From positions 1 through 55,661 of the forward strand of contig CBCXVT010000004.1 in the NCBI GenBank assembly GCA_965178635.1: DNA of 55,661 nucleotides, written 5' to 3'. Below, in pieces: positions 8,662-18,027 of this stretch. How positions within the stretch are numbered: the first letter of the stretch is position 1; each line of letters opens with the position of its first letter. This stretch comes from GCA-2733415 sp965178635 (GTDB taxonomy: Bacteria > Bacteroidota > Bacteroidia > Flavobacteriales > Flavobacteriaceae). Made by a program: the position numbers and the translations under genes. The notes under the pieces are model-generated. The model saw only the letters and a program-made list of their open reading frames with translations. It was not told where the DNA came from and ran no database searches.

Positions 8662-10671
8662 ATGGGTGTTGATTTACTTCAGGTTGGTGTCAGTGGACTA
8701 CTTTCCTCCCAACAGCGTTTGGGTACTACAGGTCACAACATTGCCAACGTTAATACTGATGGCTTTTCACGCCAGACTGTTTTACAAGAAACAAGCAGTC
8801 CTGTACGCGCTGGCAATAACTTTGCTGGCACGGGTACACGAGTCTCTCAAATTGAACGTGTTTTCGATCAGTTTCGCTACAACGAAGTGGTATTCAATCA
8901 AACCTTAAACTCTGCGGCGCAAACCACTGCCACTAAAATGCAGCGACTAGATGAAACCATGTCCCTAATTGGGAAGAGTATTTCTACCTCGCTTAATGAC
9001 TTATTTGGGGCGGTTAATTCACTGGTTGATGTACCTGGAGATATAGGTTTGCGTGAGGTGATGCTTTCAAAAGCTGATACGTTATCCAAGAACATGAGTT
9101 CAGTACAATCAGCATTGAATGGTGAATACAATTCAGTGAACGAAGATTTAGAGTCTTCGGCCACCAACGTGACAGAAATTGCCGAACAACTAGCAGCATT
9201 AAACCGCGACATCGTAAAGGCATCGGCCAATAATTCAACGCCGAGTGATTTATTAGATAAGCGAGATAACTTAATAAAAGAGTTATCAAGTTATACCTCG
9301 GTTTCTACTGTCGAAACAAACGATGGTGCGCTCAATGTTTATATTGCTGGCGGACAAACGTTAGTTACTGGCACCACTAAATTTTCTGTTGGCATCGAAG
9401 CGGGCAATCCAGATCCTCGTCAAACTCAATTATTTATTCAGTCACCCTCTGGCGCCAAACAAAGTTTACCAGGCGATAATATCGGCGGAAGCATGGGCGC
9501 TTTGATTAAATATCGTGACGGTGTGTTGTCCGACACCATGAACAAGTTAGGACAGACTGCGATTTCAATTGCAGATTCGTTCAATACTGCCCAATCACAA
9601 GGTATGGATCTAAATGGCCTACAAGGTCAAAACCTGTTTAAAGACATCAATGATACCGAGTCAGCACAACGCCGTTTTCTTTCAGATTTTGATAATACAG
9701 GTACATTATCTGGTGAAGTCGATATCACTGATATCAATCAATTAACAAGTGATGATTATCGTCTTGATTTTGATGGCACAAATTACACGATGACCAATCA
9801 ATCGACTGGCGCTTCCCAAGTGTTAACACCGGATAATGCTGCTGCGCCCGTTGGAAGTAGAACTTATACGACAGGTGATGGCTTTACGTTTAAAGAAACA
9901 GGCGGTGTGCCGCAAAATGGGGACAGTTTTATCATTCAGCCGACGCGTTTAGGAGCGACTAACCTAAATGTGAATTTAACGCAACCAGAACAGATTGCGA
10001 CCTCATCAATCGTTGAAGTGTATACGGATGACGACAATGTTAATACGGCAAAACTAGAAATAACTAGTGTCGATAATACTGCTGCTGCAGGCTTTCCAAG
10101 TGCAGGAAATGATTTAAAACTCGAGGTTTTTGAGGCGCCTGTAGGAACTTATAATTATCGAATGCTTGATAGCTCAGGTACAGCACAGCCGTTGTTTGAT
10201 GAAAATGGAACCGCATTGGGGACATCATCTACCTATACAACAAGTCCATTGAAATTTCAGGCTGCTGGTATGAGTTTTTCTCTTACAGGGCTTGCTAAAG
10301 GACAAGGTGTTAACGCACCTGAACGTTATGAAATTAATTATGCTGTTGGTGAAGGTAATAACAAGAATGCGTTGAAAATGGCAAGCTTAGTTGATGAAAA
10401 ACTTGCAAATCAAGGTCGTTCTACAATGAACGATCTCTATGAAGAGTCGGTAACCAGTGTTGGCTCTGCCACCGCAACAGCCAATATTGAAGCTAATGCT
10501 GCAAATACGTTATTTAGTCAAGCAGAAGCACGTATGTCTAATACATCTGGAGTCAATTTAGATGAAGAGGCATCAGATATGTTACGTTTCCAACAGGCTT
10601 ACTCGGCTAGTGCTAGAGTGATTTCTACTGCTAACGAAATTTTTAATACGCTATTACAAGCTGCTCGATAG
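8662..10671 (+). CDS. flgK: Flagellar hook-associated protein 1 FlgK
   Basis: FlgK forms the first junction ring between hook and filament. At 669 residues it has the N-terminal helix and motif GLLSSQQRLGTTGHNIANVN, followed by TDGFSRQTV, and the C-terminal block SGVNLDEEASDMLRFQQAY with STANEIFNTLLQAAR. The long variable middle is normal for marine gammaproteobacteria. TGAGGA precedes the ATG at 8662, and the 39-base gap from flgJ holds no promoter I can see. It is co-transcribed with flgL. Confidence 0.96.
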   Translation: MGVDLLQVGVSGLLSSQQRLGTTGHNIANVNTDGFSRQTVLQETSSPVRAGNNFAGTGTRVSQIERVFDQFRYNEVVFNQTLNSAAQTTATKMQRLDETMSLIGKSISTSLNDLFGAVNSLVDVPGDIGLREVMLSKADTLSKNMSSVQSALNGEYNSVNEDLESSATNVTEIAEQLAALNRDIVKASANNSTPSDLLDKRDNLIKELSSYTSVSTVETNDGALNVYIAGGQTLVTGTTKFSVGIEAGNPDPRQTQLFIQSPSGAKQSLPGDNIGGSMGALIKYRDGVLSDTMNKLGQTAISIADSFNTAQSQGMDLNGLQGQNLFKDINDTESAQRRFLSDFDNTGTLSGEVDITDINQLTSDDYRLDFDGTNYTMTNQSTGASQVLTPDNAAAPVGSRTYTTGDGFTFKETGGVPQNGDSFIIQPTRLGATNLNVNLTQPEQIATSSIVEVYTDDDNVNTAKLEITSVDNTAAAGFPSAGNDLKLEVFEAPVGTYNYRMLDSSGTAQPLFDENGTALGTSSTYTTSPLKFQAAGMSFSLTGLAKGQGVNAPERYEINYAVGEGNNKNALKMASLVDEKLANQGRSTMNDLYEESVTSVGSATATANIEANAANTLFSQAEARMSNTSGVNLDEEASDMLRFQQAYSASARVISTANEIFNTLLQAAR

Positions 10672-10680
10672 GAGATAATC

Positions 10681-11691
10681 ATGAGAATCTCAACTAACCA
10701 ATTTTATCATCGCAATACAACGAATATTATCGAGCGTCAATCGAGTGTTAATCAGTCGATTTTAAATATCTCTGAAGGCAAGCGTGTCATTACTGCTGGT
10801 GATGATGCCGTTGCTACCAATTCTATTTTGAATATTCGCCAAGAGCAGGCATTGCTTAAGCAATATCAAACAAATATCGATTTTGCTGATTCCCGGATTA
10901 ATGTTCAAGAATCAGCAATGAAATCAGCAGAAGATGTGATGTTTCGCGTCAAAGACTTGATTATCCAAGGTAATAGCATTGGTAATGATGATGCAGCACG
11001 TCAGGCAATTGCCGATGAACTAAAAGAACGAAAACAAGAGTTATTGTCTCTGGCCAACAGCCGAGATGAGTCTGGTAGTTACGTATTTGGCGGATTTAAA
11101 ACACAAAATCCACCATTTGAAGAACAAAGCGACAGCAGTGTTGTTTATCACGGCGACAATGGTCAGCGTGAAACGAATATTGGCCCTGGCGTGAGAGTGG
11201 CGACAAGTGACTCTGGCGACAAGATATTTATGAACGTTGGCAGTAGCTCAACAAAAATAAGAAAAGCCTTAACTGATGGCAATATCCAAACCGCTAATAA
11301 GTATTTAGATGATTCATTTCAATTAAATGGTGTTATTACAGTTGGCAAAGGCATAGGCCGCACTATTGACTTCCCGACTGCTAATGTTTCAATTACTGAG
11401 GACTATAAAATGATTCCGAAAAACGGAGTATATATAGCAACAGCTACTATTGACAACAAAACATACAACGGAATGATGAATATTGGCCACAACCCTACGG
11501 TTAATGGCAATACACAAAGTATTGAGATTCATTTATTCAACTTTAACAAAGACATTTACCACAAGGCTATTTCTGTTAAAATATTAAAACGCCTTAGAGA
11601 TGAATACAAATTTGAATCTGTTAATGCCTTAAAAAATCAGCTTAACGACGACAAAAATAAAGCGCTAACTTATTTTGAGAACAATGACTAA
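10681..11691 (+). CDS. flgL: Hybrid frame: FlgL N-terminal half joined in frame to RibF C-terminal half
   Basis: One open frame of 336 residues holds two unrelated half proteins. Residues 1 to about 187 are the N-terminal part of FlgL, hook-associated protein 3: it begins MRISTNQFYHRNTT and has SILNISEGKRVITAGDDAV and later SYVFGGFKT. From residue 188 onward the sequence is flavobacterial RibF (SSTKIRKAL, then GRTIDFPTANV). AGGAGATAATC precedes the ATG, as in the genes before it. The C-terminal flagellin-like helix FlgL needs to assemble is absent, so this product would not work as FlgL. The frame continuity across the join looks accidental; see the junction entry. Confidence 0.85.
   Translation: MRISTNQFYHRNTTNIIERQSSVNQSILNISEGKRVITAGDDAVATNSILNIRQEQALLKQYQTNIDFADSRINVQESAMKSAEDVMFRVKDLIIQGNSIGNDDAARQAIADELKERKQELLSLANSRDESGSYVFGGFKTQNPPFEEQSDSSVVYHGDNGQRETNIGPGVRVATSDSGDKIFMNVGSSSTKIRKALTDGNIQTANKYLDDSFQLNGVITVGKGIGRTIDFPTANVSITEDYKMIPKNGVYIATATIDNKTYNGMMNIGHNPTVNGNTQSIEIHLFNFNKDIYHKAISVKILKRLRDEYKFESVNALKNQLNDDKNKALTYFENND
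11236..11254. other. Chimeric junction between gammaproteobacterial and flavobacterial DNA
   Basis: Protein similarity switches from FlgL (ending FMNVG, 11,239-11,241) to RibF (beginning SSTKIR, from 11,242-11,248) within a few bases. From here on gene families, base composition, ribosome-site use and promoter type all change together. Neither flgL nor ribF is complete. No insertion-sequence ends, attachment repeats or tRNA lie at the join, and the two sides could share only a very short match (around AGTAGCTCA). This fits a chimeric contig or amplification chimera better than recombination in a living cell. Confidence 0.85.
11242..11691 (+). pseudogene. ribF: RibF riboflavin kinase domain, 5' half missing at the junction
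   Basis: RibF is normally a two-domain enzyme: an N-terminal FMN adenylyltransferase and a C-terminal riboflavin kinase, which together make FMN and FAD. Only the last motif of the first domain (SSTKIRKAL) and the whole kinase domain remain. The kinase part shows GRTIDFPTANVS, GVYIATATI, MNIGHNPTVNG and SIEIHLFNF. In the source genome the gene is presumably intact; here its 5' half is replaced by flgL. The stop overlaps the start of the next gene by 8 bases (ATGACTAA), so the two were probably translationally coupled. Confidence 0.85.
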
Positions 11692-12991
11692 GTTCTTATT
11701 CAAACAAATAGATAATTCATCATTAATCATATTCCGGATCATATTCGGACTTTTAATTTTTTTAGAATCCGTTGGCGCCATTTTTACCGGCTGGGTAAAA
11801 AGAACACTTATTAACCCTGAGTTTACATTTACAGTTATTGGTTTTGACTGGCTACAACCCTTACCCGGCAACGGCATGTATTATTACTATACAATAATGG
11901 GCCTTTTAGGACTAATGGTTATGATTGGTTATAAATACCGTTTTAGCATTATATCTTTCACATTACTTTGGACTGCCACATACTTAATACAAAAAGCATC
12001 TTACAACAATCACTATTATTTGCTTATTTTAATTTCTGGTTTTATGTGTGTGTTACCAGCTAACAAATATTTATCTGTAGACTCTAAATTACACCCTAAC
12101 ATTAGCTCTATAAAGATGCCCAATTGGGCGCGATTCATCTTTATTGCACAAATGGCAATTGTATACACCTATGGCGCAATTGCGAAGTTATACCCCGATT
12201 GGTTAGACACAACTGTAATAAAGCTATTTATGCAGTCTAAAAAGCATTACTATATTGTTGGCAACTTGTTGCAAGAAAAATGGATACATTACTTTTTAAC
12301 ATATGGAGGAATCTTTTTTGACGGTTTAATCATCCCTTTATTATTGATTAAAAAAACACGAAAAATCGCTTTTATAGCAGCCATCTTCTTTCACCTATTT
12401 AATGCAATTGTATTTCAGGTGGGTATATTTCCATTTTTATCATTAGCATTTTGTTTATTCTTTTTTGACCCCAAAACAATACACCACCTCTTTTTAAAAA
12501 GAAAACCATTTTACAACTCAAAAGAAGTAATTACCCCAAAAAACACCATATTAATAACAACATTAATAGCAGTCTATTTTTGCATTCAACTAATTTTACC
12601 TGTTCGTCACTGGCTTATTAAAGGAGATGTTTTACGAACAGAAGAAGGGCATCGTTTAAGCTGGCGTATGATGTTGCGCACAAAATCAGGCACTATAAAT
12701 TTTAAAGTTGTTGATAAAGCTTCCGGAAAAGCAACCATTATTAATCATCACAAAATGCTCAGCCTGAAACAAAGTCAAATATTAGCAACAAAACCGGATG
12801 TCATTTGGCAGTTTATTCAACATTTAAAAAACAACTACGAAAACGAAGGCAAACACGTTGAAATTTATGCCGTAAACAACAGAGTGAGTATTAACGGAAA
12901 GCCTTACCGTTCTTTCATTAACCCAAATATTGATTTAACAACGGTTGATTGGCAAACATTTAACCACAGCGAATGGATTTTAACTCCTTAA
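11684..12991 (+). CDS. HTTM domain membrane protein (vitamin K-dependent carboxylase-like)
   Basis: A 435-residue multi-pass membrane protein. An N-terminal half with several hydrophobic helices (LIIFRIIFGLLIFLES, YYYTIMGLLGLMVMIGY, IFIAQMAIVYTYGAIAKLY) matches the HTTM family, which is related to vertebrate gamma-glutamyl carboxylase. The YTYGAIAKLYPDWL region is the typical conserved piece. The C-terminal third is soluble and likely periplasmic. The ATG at 11684 overlaps the ribF stop; a TTG three codons upstream is less likely. Function in Bacteroidota is unknown, and carboxylase activity should not be assumed. Confidence 0.8.
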   Translation: MTKFLFKQIDNSSLIIFRIIFGLLIFLESVGAIFTGWVKRTLINPEFTFTVIGFDWLQPLPGNGMYYYYTIMGLLGLMVMIGYKYRFSIISFTLLWTATYLIQKASYNNHYYLLILISGFMCVLPANKYLSVDSKLHPNISSIKMPNWARFIFIAQMAIVYTYGAIAKLYPDWLDTTVIKLFMQSKKHYYIVGNLLQEKWIHYFLTYGGIFFDGLIIPLLLIKKTRKIAFIAAIFFHLFNAIVFQVGIFPFLSLAFCLFFFDPKTIHHLFLKRKPFYNSKEVITPKNTILITTLIAVYFCIQLILPVRHWLIKGDVLRTEEGHRLSWRMMLRTKSGTINFKVVDKASGKATIINHHKMLSLKQSQILATKPDVIWQFIQHLKNNYENEGKHVEIYAVNNRVSINGKPYRSFINPNIDLTTVDWQTFNHSEWILTP

Positions 12992-13070
12992 CAGTCAAAA
13001 CCTTTCAAGCAACAAAACCTAAAACATTAGCAGTACAGAAAGCCGGAAGTTCTTTTACAACAAAAAACAG

Positions 13071-13103
13071 AAAACCCTCTAAATCAATGACTTAGAGAGT
13101 TTT
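13071..13103. terminator. Hairpin terminator between the HTTM gene and tRNA-Gln
   Basis: AAAACCCTCTAA pairs with TTAGAGAGTTTT with one mismatch around a 9-base loop. A-rich and T-rich flanks allow use in both directions. It starts 4 bases beyond the 3' end of the leftward tRNA and lies about 80 bases after the rightward HTTM gene. Confidence 0.65.
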
Positions 13104-13107
13104 GTTG

Positions 13108-13178
13108 TTATCCCACAAGGATTCGAACCTTGACTGACAGTACCAAAAACTGAAGTGCTACCATTACACCATGGGACA
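13108..13178 (-). tRNA. tRNA-Gln (anticodon TTG)
   Basis: On the minus strand the acceptor arms TGTCCCA and TGGGATA pair, with A as discriminator base and no encoded CCA. The D arm is GTGT/GCAC with loop AATGGTA. The anticodon loop TTTTGGT gives anticodon TTG (Gln, CAA/CAG codons). The T arm is CAAGG-TTCGAAT-CCTTG. All arms fold, so this is a complete 71-base tRNA gene. A promoter with exact Bacteroidota consensus lies just upstream and a hairpin terminator just downstream. Confidence 0.93.
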
Positions 13179-13195
13179 ATGCGTGATTGCGGGTG

Positions 13196-13226
13196 CAAAT
13201 TTACAAGAAATAATCATTCGCGCAAA
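13196..13226 (-). promoter_or_regulatory. Bacteroidota-type promoter of tRNA-Gln
   Basis: On the minus strand TTTG (13226-13223) is followed after exactly 19 bases by TAAATTTG (13203-13196). This matches the Bacteroidota primary-sigma consensus TTTG-N19-TAnnTTTG at every position. Transcription would begin a few bases further on, just before the tRNA 5' end at 13178. Confidence 0.8.
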
Positions 13227-13376
13227 TATTTTTAAATAAAAAATTACAATAAATTTTCATACATCCTGCTAACCAACTATTACAAAGTTACATACAATCC
13301 TGTTATTTGGCAATTCTTTAAGATATTTTAAGGACTTTTTTTTTAGTACTTTAGCGACTTCGCAAAACATGATCAC

Positions 13377-16300
13377 ATGACAGCAAGTAGCTTTTTTAAA
13401 TGGAATAAAATATTAGGATGGACAGCATTTGCCATTGCTCTAATCACATATACGTTTATGTGTAGAACCAACAGCAAGTTTTTGGGATGCCGGAGAATAC
13501 ATCTCTACCTCTGCTAATTTAGCAGTCGGTCATCCACCAGGAGCACCGTTTCTTTCAAATGTTAGGGGCGTTTTTCGCGATGTTCGCTTTTGGAAACACA
13601 CAAAATATTGCCGTAATGGTAAACATGCTATCAGTGTTTTCAAGTGCATTTACAATATCTGTTCATGTTTTGGACCATTAGTATAATTGCGAGAAAATTA
13701 GCGGTTCAAAACATTAAAGAAGATTGGGAAAAACAAAGCTGTTGCAGTTTTAGGAAGTGCTTTTGTTGGTTCTTTAGCTTTTGCGTTTACAGATACGTTT
13801 TGGTTTAATGCTGTAGAAACCGAAGTGTATGCCATGGCAACTTTTATCATGTCTTTACTATTCTGGTTAGGTTTAAAATGGGAAGAAGACATGCACAAGC
13901 CTCGTGGAAACAAATGGCTGTATAATCATTGCTTTTGTAATAGGATTATCATTTGGAGTGCACTTTATGGGGCTACTTAACAATCCCTGCAATTGGACTA
14001 ATTTACTTCTTTAAAAACTACAAAACAGTTACTAGTAAAAAACTTCGTAATTGCAAACATTGCAGCTATTGCAGTGTTGTTATTATTATTCAAATTATTA
14101 CTTACCAAACGCCTTAAAGTTCTATTGGGTGGATGGAAGTCTCTATCGTAAATGGATTAGGTTTACCTTTCCATTCAGGATCAATCATTGCATTCTTGTT
14201 AATTATTGCTGCGTTTTATTATGCATTGACGTTTCACACGTAAAAACAACTATGTAAATGCCAACACACTTACATTGTGTATTTTGTTTATATCTATTGG
14301 GTTTCTCATCATGGATTATGTTGCCTATTCGTGCAAATGCTGGGACTACTATTAACGAAAACAACCCTAATAACGCCAGAGAATTATTAGCGTATTACAA
14401 CCTGGAACAATACGGATACAATCCGTTTTTATACGGACCTCAGTTCACAGATCAATTTGCTGACTGTGAATTCAAATAACCCTTATAAAGACGACAAACC
14501 TAAATATGAACAAGACAAAAAATTAGGGAAATACATGTGATTGTAAACAACTACAAAAACGCTTCTTTTAATCTCTAATGAAGATCATGAAACCATTTTA
14601 CCTCGTATGTGGAGTCAAGCAAATGCAGAACGTTACTTAGACTTCATGAATGTTGAAGTATCTGTAAAATCAGAATTCTTCGGTAAAAAAGGAATTACAA
14701 CAAATAGTAGCTGAATTTAACAATGATGTTAAAGAAGGGTATTTAGAATAGTGAAGAACAGTTAGAATTTCTTAAGAAATTCAGACAATACATCAATGTT
14801 AGTAAGCCAACAGCTCTTAGAAAACTTCAGATTTTTATTTGAATACCAATTGGGTTATATGTATTTCCGATATTTTATGTGGAATTTTACTGGTCGACAA
14901 GATGATATTCAAGGAAAATACAACAATAACGGAAACTGGATTAGTGGTATTAATTTTATAGATCATATTCTTATTAGGAACATCTCAAGACAATTTACCA
15001 AAAGACATTGCCGAAAACAAAGGGACGTAACACCTACTTCTTTCTTACCATTTATCTTAGGTAGTTATCGGATTGTTATTTGTTGCTAAAAAGAGATTTA
15101 AAACTCTTCTGGGTATTATTAGTGTTTTTCCTATTTACTGGTTTAGCCATACAAGTGTTTACACCAACGTAAGGCCGTTTGAACCTCGTGAACGTGACTA
15201 TTCTGTAGTTGGATCATTCTATGTATTTGCCATTTGGATTGGTATTGGAGTACTTGAGTTTGTATGAAGGTTTAAAAAAGTATCTAACTCCAAAAATCAC
15301 CGCACCATTAGTTACGGCAGTTACCTTTTTAGCTGTGCCATTATTATTAGCTAATCAGAATTGGGATGACCATGACAGGTCTAATAAATACACCGCACAA
15401 TCTATGGCAAAGGCCTATTTAGATTCGTGTCAGGAAAACGCCATATTATTCACCATTGGTGACAATGATACGTTTGCATTATGGTACTTACAAGAAATTG
15501 AAGGCCACAGAACAGATGTAAGAGTTATCAATACAAGTTTATTAGCTACGGACTGGTATATTGATCAAATGAAGAAGAAGGCATATGAAAGCGACCCTAT
15601 TCCATCACAATTAACCCATGATCAATATAAATGGGGAACACGTGACGCTACAATATTTCAAGAACGCACAAAAGACACTATTAGCATCAAACGCTTGTTA
15701 GATTTTATCGCTTTAGATAAAGAAGAAGTTATGGTGGAAATGCAGAGCGGTCAGAAATACCATACTTTCCCTACAAAGAACATTCGTGTTCCAGTTGATA
15801 AAAAAGCTGTTTTAGAGCACAATATTGTCCCTCAAAAACATGCTGGAGAAATTGTCTCTGATATGTACCTGCGTATCAACAAAGATCAATTAGGTAAAAA
15901 CCAGATATTAATGCTGGATATTTTAGCAAATAACAATTGGGAACGCCCAATATATTTCTCTGGAGGAAGTAATGATCCCGCGGAGTTTATTTGGCTGAAA
16001 GACTACTTACAATATGATGGTATAGTTTACAAACTTGTACCTATCCACTCGCCTATCACTAAAGAAAATCCGTTTGACATGGGGTATATTGATAGCGATT
16101 CTGCCTATAAAAAAATCATGGCTTGGGATTGGGGTAATTCTGGTAGTGATGACATTTATCATGACGTTGAAACACGAACTAATGCCTTTAGTTACAGAGC
16201 AAGTATTGCCCGTGTAACTGAAAAATTAATCGACGAGAAAAAATTTGACAAAGCAGAAAACTTACTTGACTTGGCCATGGAAAAAATGCCGGTAGATAAG

Positions 16301-16948
16301 TTCAAACTATACACATTGGTAGAACCATTTATCGCCGGGTATTATCAAGTTAACAAACCTAAAAAAGCACGTCAAGTGTTTAATGATTTAGGATTCATGT
16401 ATAAAGATCATTTAAACTATTATGCTACACTACCTGTTGAAGAACAAGTGTTGATAGCAGATGATATTTTAACAGATATAGAGCGTTATAAAACTATTAT
16501 CATTACAGGTATAGAGAATAAAGACATTAGTATTATTAAAACTGAAATACCATACTACTTAAATGCTATAAAACCATTTAAACCATTAATGCAACGTATT
16601 AATTACGGTATTAGTTTAGACCGATTAATTGAAGGCCTATATAAAGCGGATTTACGCAACGAAGCTAGACAATTGTATTTATTAGAAACTGCAAAAGTGC
16701 AACGCAATTTAGACGCTGCTAATAAAATGAGTGAAGAACAAATGTACAGTTACGCTGAGCAAGTGTTGATGGATGTTACTGATTACAAAAAGCTACTCCG
16801 CATTATCGATAAGCATGAAGACAGTATATTTTTTAATAAAGAAAAAGCAATTTTTGACAAGAAATTAGATCGTCTTGAAGCGTTTTTTATGCCTGAAGAA
16901 GAACAGAATGCAATAACACCTTCTGACTCCTCTAAAACGGGGTTATAA
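13377..16948 (+). pseudogene. DUF2723 membrane protein, reading frame broken many times in its 5' half
   Basis: DUF2723 proteins of Bacteroidota are large multi-pass membrane proteins of about 1100-1200 residues, annotated as putative glycosyl- or O-mannosyltransferases. The start is MTASSFFKWNKILGW at 13377. From about 13,460 to 15,257 the frame shifts roughly twenty times. Dropping one base at each point restores family sequence such as PTASFWDAGEYIS, SANLAVGHPPGAP, SSWIMLPIRANAG and NVRPFEPRERDYS. Examples of extra bases are near 13,461, 13,552, 13,658, 13,921, 13,980 and 14,041. From 15,260 to the stop the frame is clean (LANQNWDDHDRS, ILFTIGDNDTFALWYLQ, NVRVPVDKK-like segments) and ends in a helical repeat-like tail. 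Almost every shift is a one-base gain, which suggests local sequence error more than decay; the real gene is probably intact. Confidence 0.8.
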
Positions 16949-17039
16949 TATTCACTAAGGTACCATCTCATCAGGGATGAGAATTATAGGTAAGGTGAAT
17001 TATTTTACAACACAAGTAATTTACCTTACCTTTACTGTT

Positions 17040-17687
17040 ATGCTCTATTTTGTAAAAACACCAAACATCATCAAACGGATATTTCCAAAACTTATTTGGG
17101 ATATATCTTCAAAAAACAAGACCATATACTTAACTTTTGATGATGGCCCAACTCCAGAAATTACAAATTGGGTACTAGAACAATTAAGCTATTACAACGC
17201 AAAAGCAACATTTTTTTGCATTGGTAAAAACATTACCAACCATCCTGATATTTTAAAAAAAACCATTCAAAATGGGCATACTGTTGGTAATCATACCAAT
17301 CATCATTTGAATAACTGGAAAGTGTCTAGCAAAACATATATTAAAGACGTTGAGCAAACGCAAGAAATACTCAAACATCAACTAGAACCTGAACAAAAAC
17401 CAAACCAATTGTTCCGACCGCCATACGGGAAAATAAAACTGAAAACTACTAAAAAACTACAGAAGAAAGGCTTTAAGATTGCTATGTGGAATGTACTTAG
17501 CGCAGATTTTGATCAATCTATTACCCCTGAAAAATGCTTAGACAACGTCTTAAACAACACTACAAATGGGAGTATTATTGTATTTCATGACAGCGTGAAA
17601 GCTTTCGAGAATTTAAAATATGTTTTACCTAAAACTCTTGAGTATTTTAGCCAGCGAGGTTATGAATTTAAAGCTTTACCCGTTTAA
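17040..17687 (+). CDS. Polysaccharide deacetylase family protein (NodB homology)
   Basis: A 215-residue NodB-type carbohydrate esterase, predicted to remove acetyl groups from an N-acetylated sugar polymer such as peptidoglycan. The motifs are complete: TFDDGP (catalytic Asp and metal Asp), HTVGNHTNHH (metal His pair), RPPYG, and IIVFHDS near the C terminus. I chose the ATG at 17040 (MLYFVKTPNIIKRIFP), which fits related flavobacterial proteins. An in-frame ATG at 16977 would add 21 residues. There is no clear signal peptide, only a hydrophobic start. Its stop shares four bases with the stop of the convergent thioredoxin-like gene. Confidence 0.88.
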   Translation: MLYFVKTPNIIKRIFPKLIWDISSKNKTIYLTFDDGPTPEITNWVLEQLSYYNAKATFFCIGKNITNHPDILKKTIQNGHTVGNHTNHHLNNWKVSSKTYIKDVEQTQEILKHQLEPEQKPNQLFRPPYGKIKLKTTKKLQKKGFKIAMWNVLSADFDQSITPEKCLDNVLNNTTNGSIIVFHDSVKAFENLKYVLPKTLEYFSQRGYEFKALPV

Positions 17688-17980
17688 ACATACTCTTGTA
17701 GTAAACCAATTAAAGTATCGGCATCTTGTTCTCCAGATTGGCGCCATTTCATTTCTCCAGCTTTATAAATCATTAATGTTGGTAAGCCTTTTACGCGAAG
17801 TGCTTCTGCTAATTGCGGATTCTTATCAACATCTATTTTAATTACTTTAGCGGCATCACCTAAAGCAGATGCAACACTACGCATAACAGAATGCATGGCT
17901 ACAGAATGTTCGTTCCAATCGGTATAAAAATCTAATAATACTGGAACAGAAACATCTATTAATTCCCCAAACTTAGACAT
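17684..17980 (-). CDS. Thioredoxin-fold protein lacking the CxxC cysteines
   Basis: A complete 98-residue thioredoxin fold: strand VPVLLDFYTDW, helix, VIKIDVDKNPQLAEALRVKG, and the cis-proline segment GLPTLMIYKAGE (Pro67). The redox motif that should follow Trp22 (CGPC) reads NEHS, so both active-site cysteines (positions 23 and 26) are missing and there is no other Cys. It cannot act as a disulfide reductase and more likely acts as a binding or chaperone-like thioredoxin fold. The start at 17980 is well placed. It is convergent with the deacetylase. Confidence 0.85.
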   Translation of the reverse strand: MSKFGELIDVSVPVLLDFYTDWNEHSVAMHSVMRSVASALGDAAKVIKIDVDKNPQLAEALRVKGLPTLMIYKAGEMKWRQSGEQDADTLIGLLQEYV

Positions 17981-18027
17981 CGTATCTTATTTTAGAATAG
18001 TTAGTTACCTTCTAAGATACAAAAAAA

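Noticed and set aside
1..11250. Horizontal transfer of a flagellar operon into a flavobacterium
   Set aside because: No integrase, insertion sequence, repeat or tRNA at the join; transfer would not leave flgL and the essential ribF both truncated at one shared base position.
10681..11691. A new fusion protein joining a flagellar hook-filament protein to riboflavin kinase
   Set aside because: Both partners are cut in mid-domain, the two halves come from different phyla, and the whole genomic context switches at the same point. The intact frame is a one-in-three accident.
13377..15260. Programmed frameshifting or several small genes in the broken DUF2723 region
   Set aside because: About twenty shifts without slippery sites, each healed by dropping one base to give a single known family; the short frames there (for example around 14,051-14,479) are pieces of it.
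15209..16948. A stand-alone 579-residue gene
   Set aside because: It is the C-terminal half of the DUF2723 protein; the apparent start lies inside a membrane segment of the family and follows the last frameshift.
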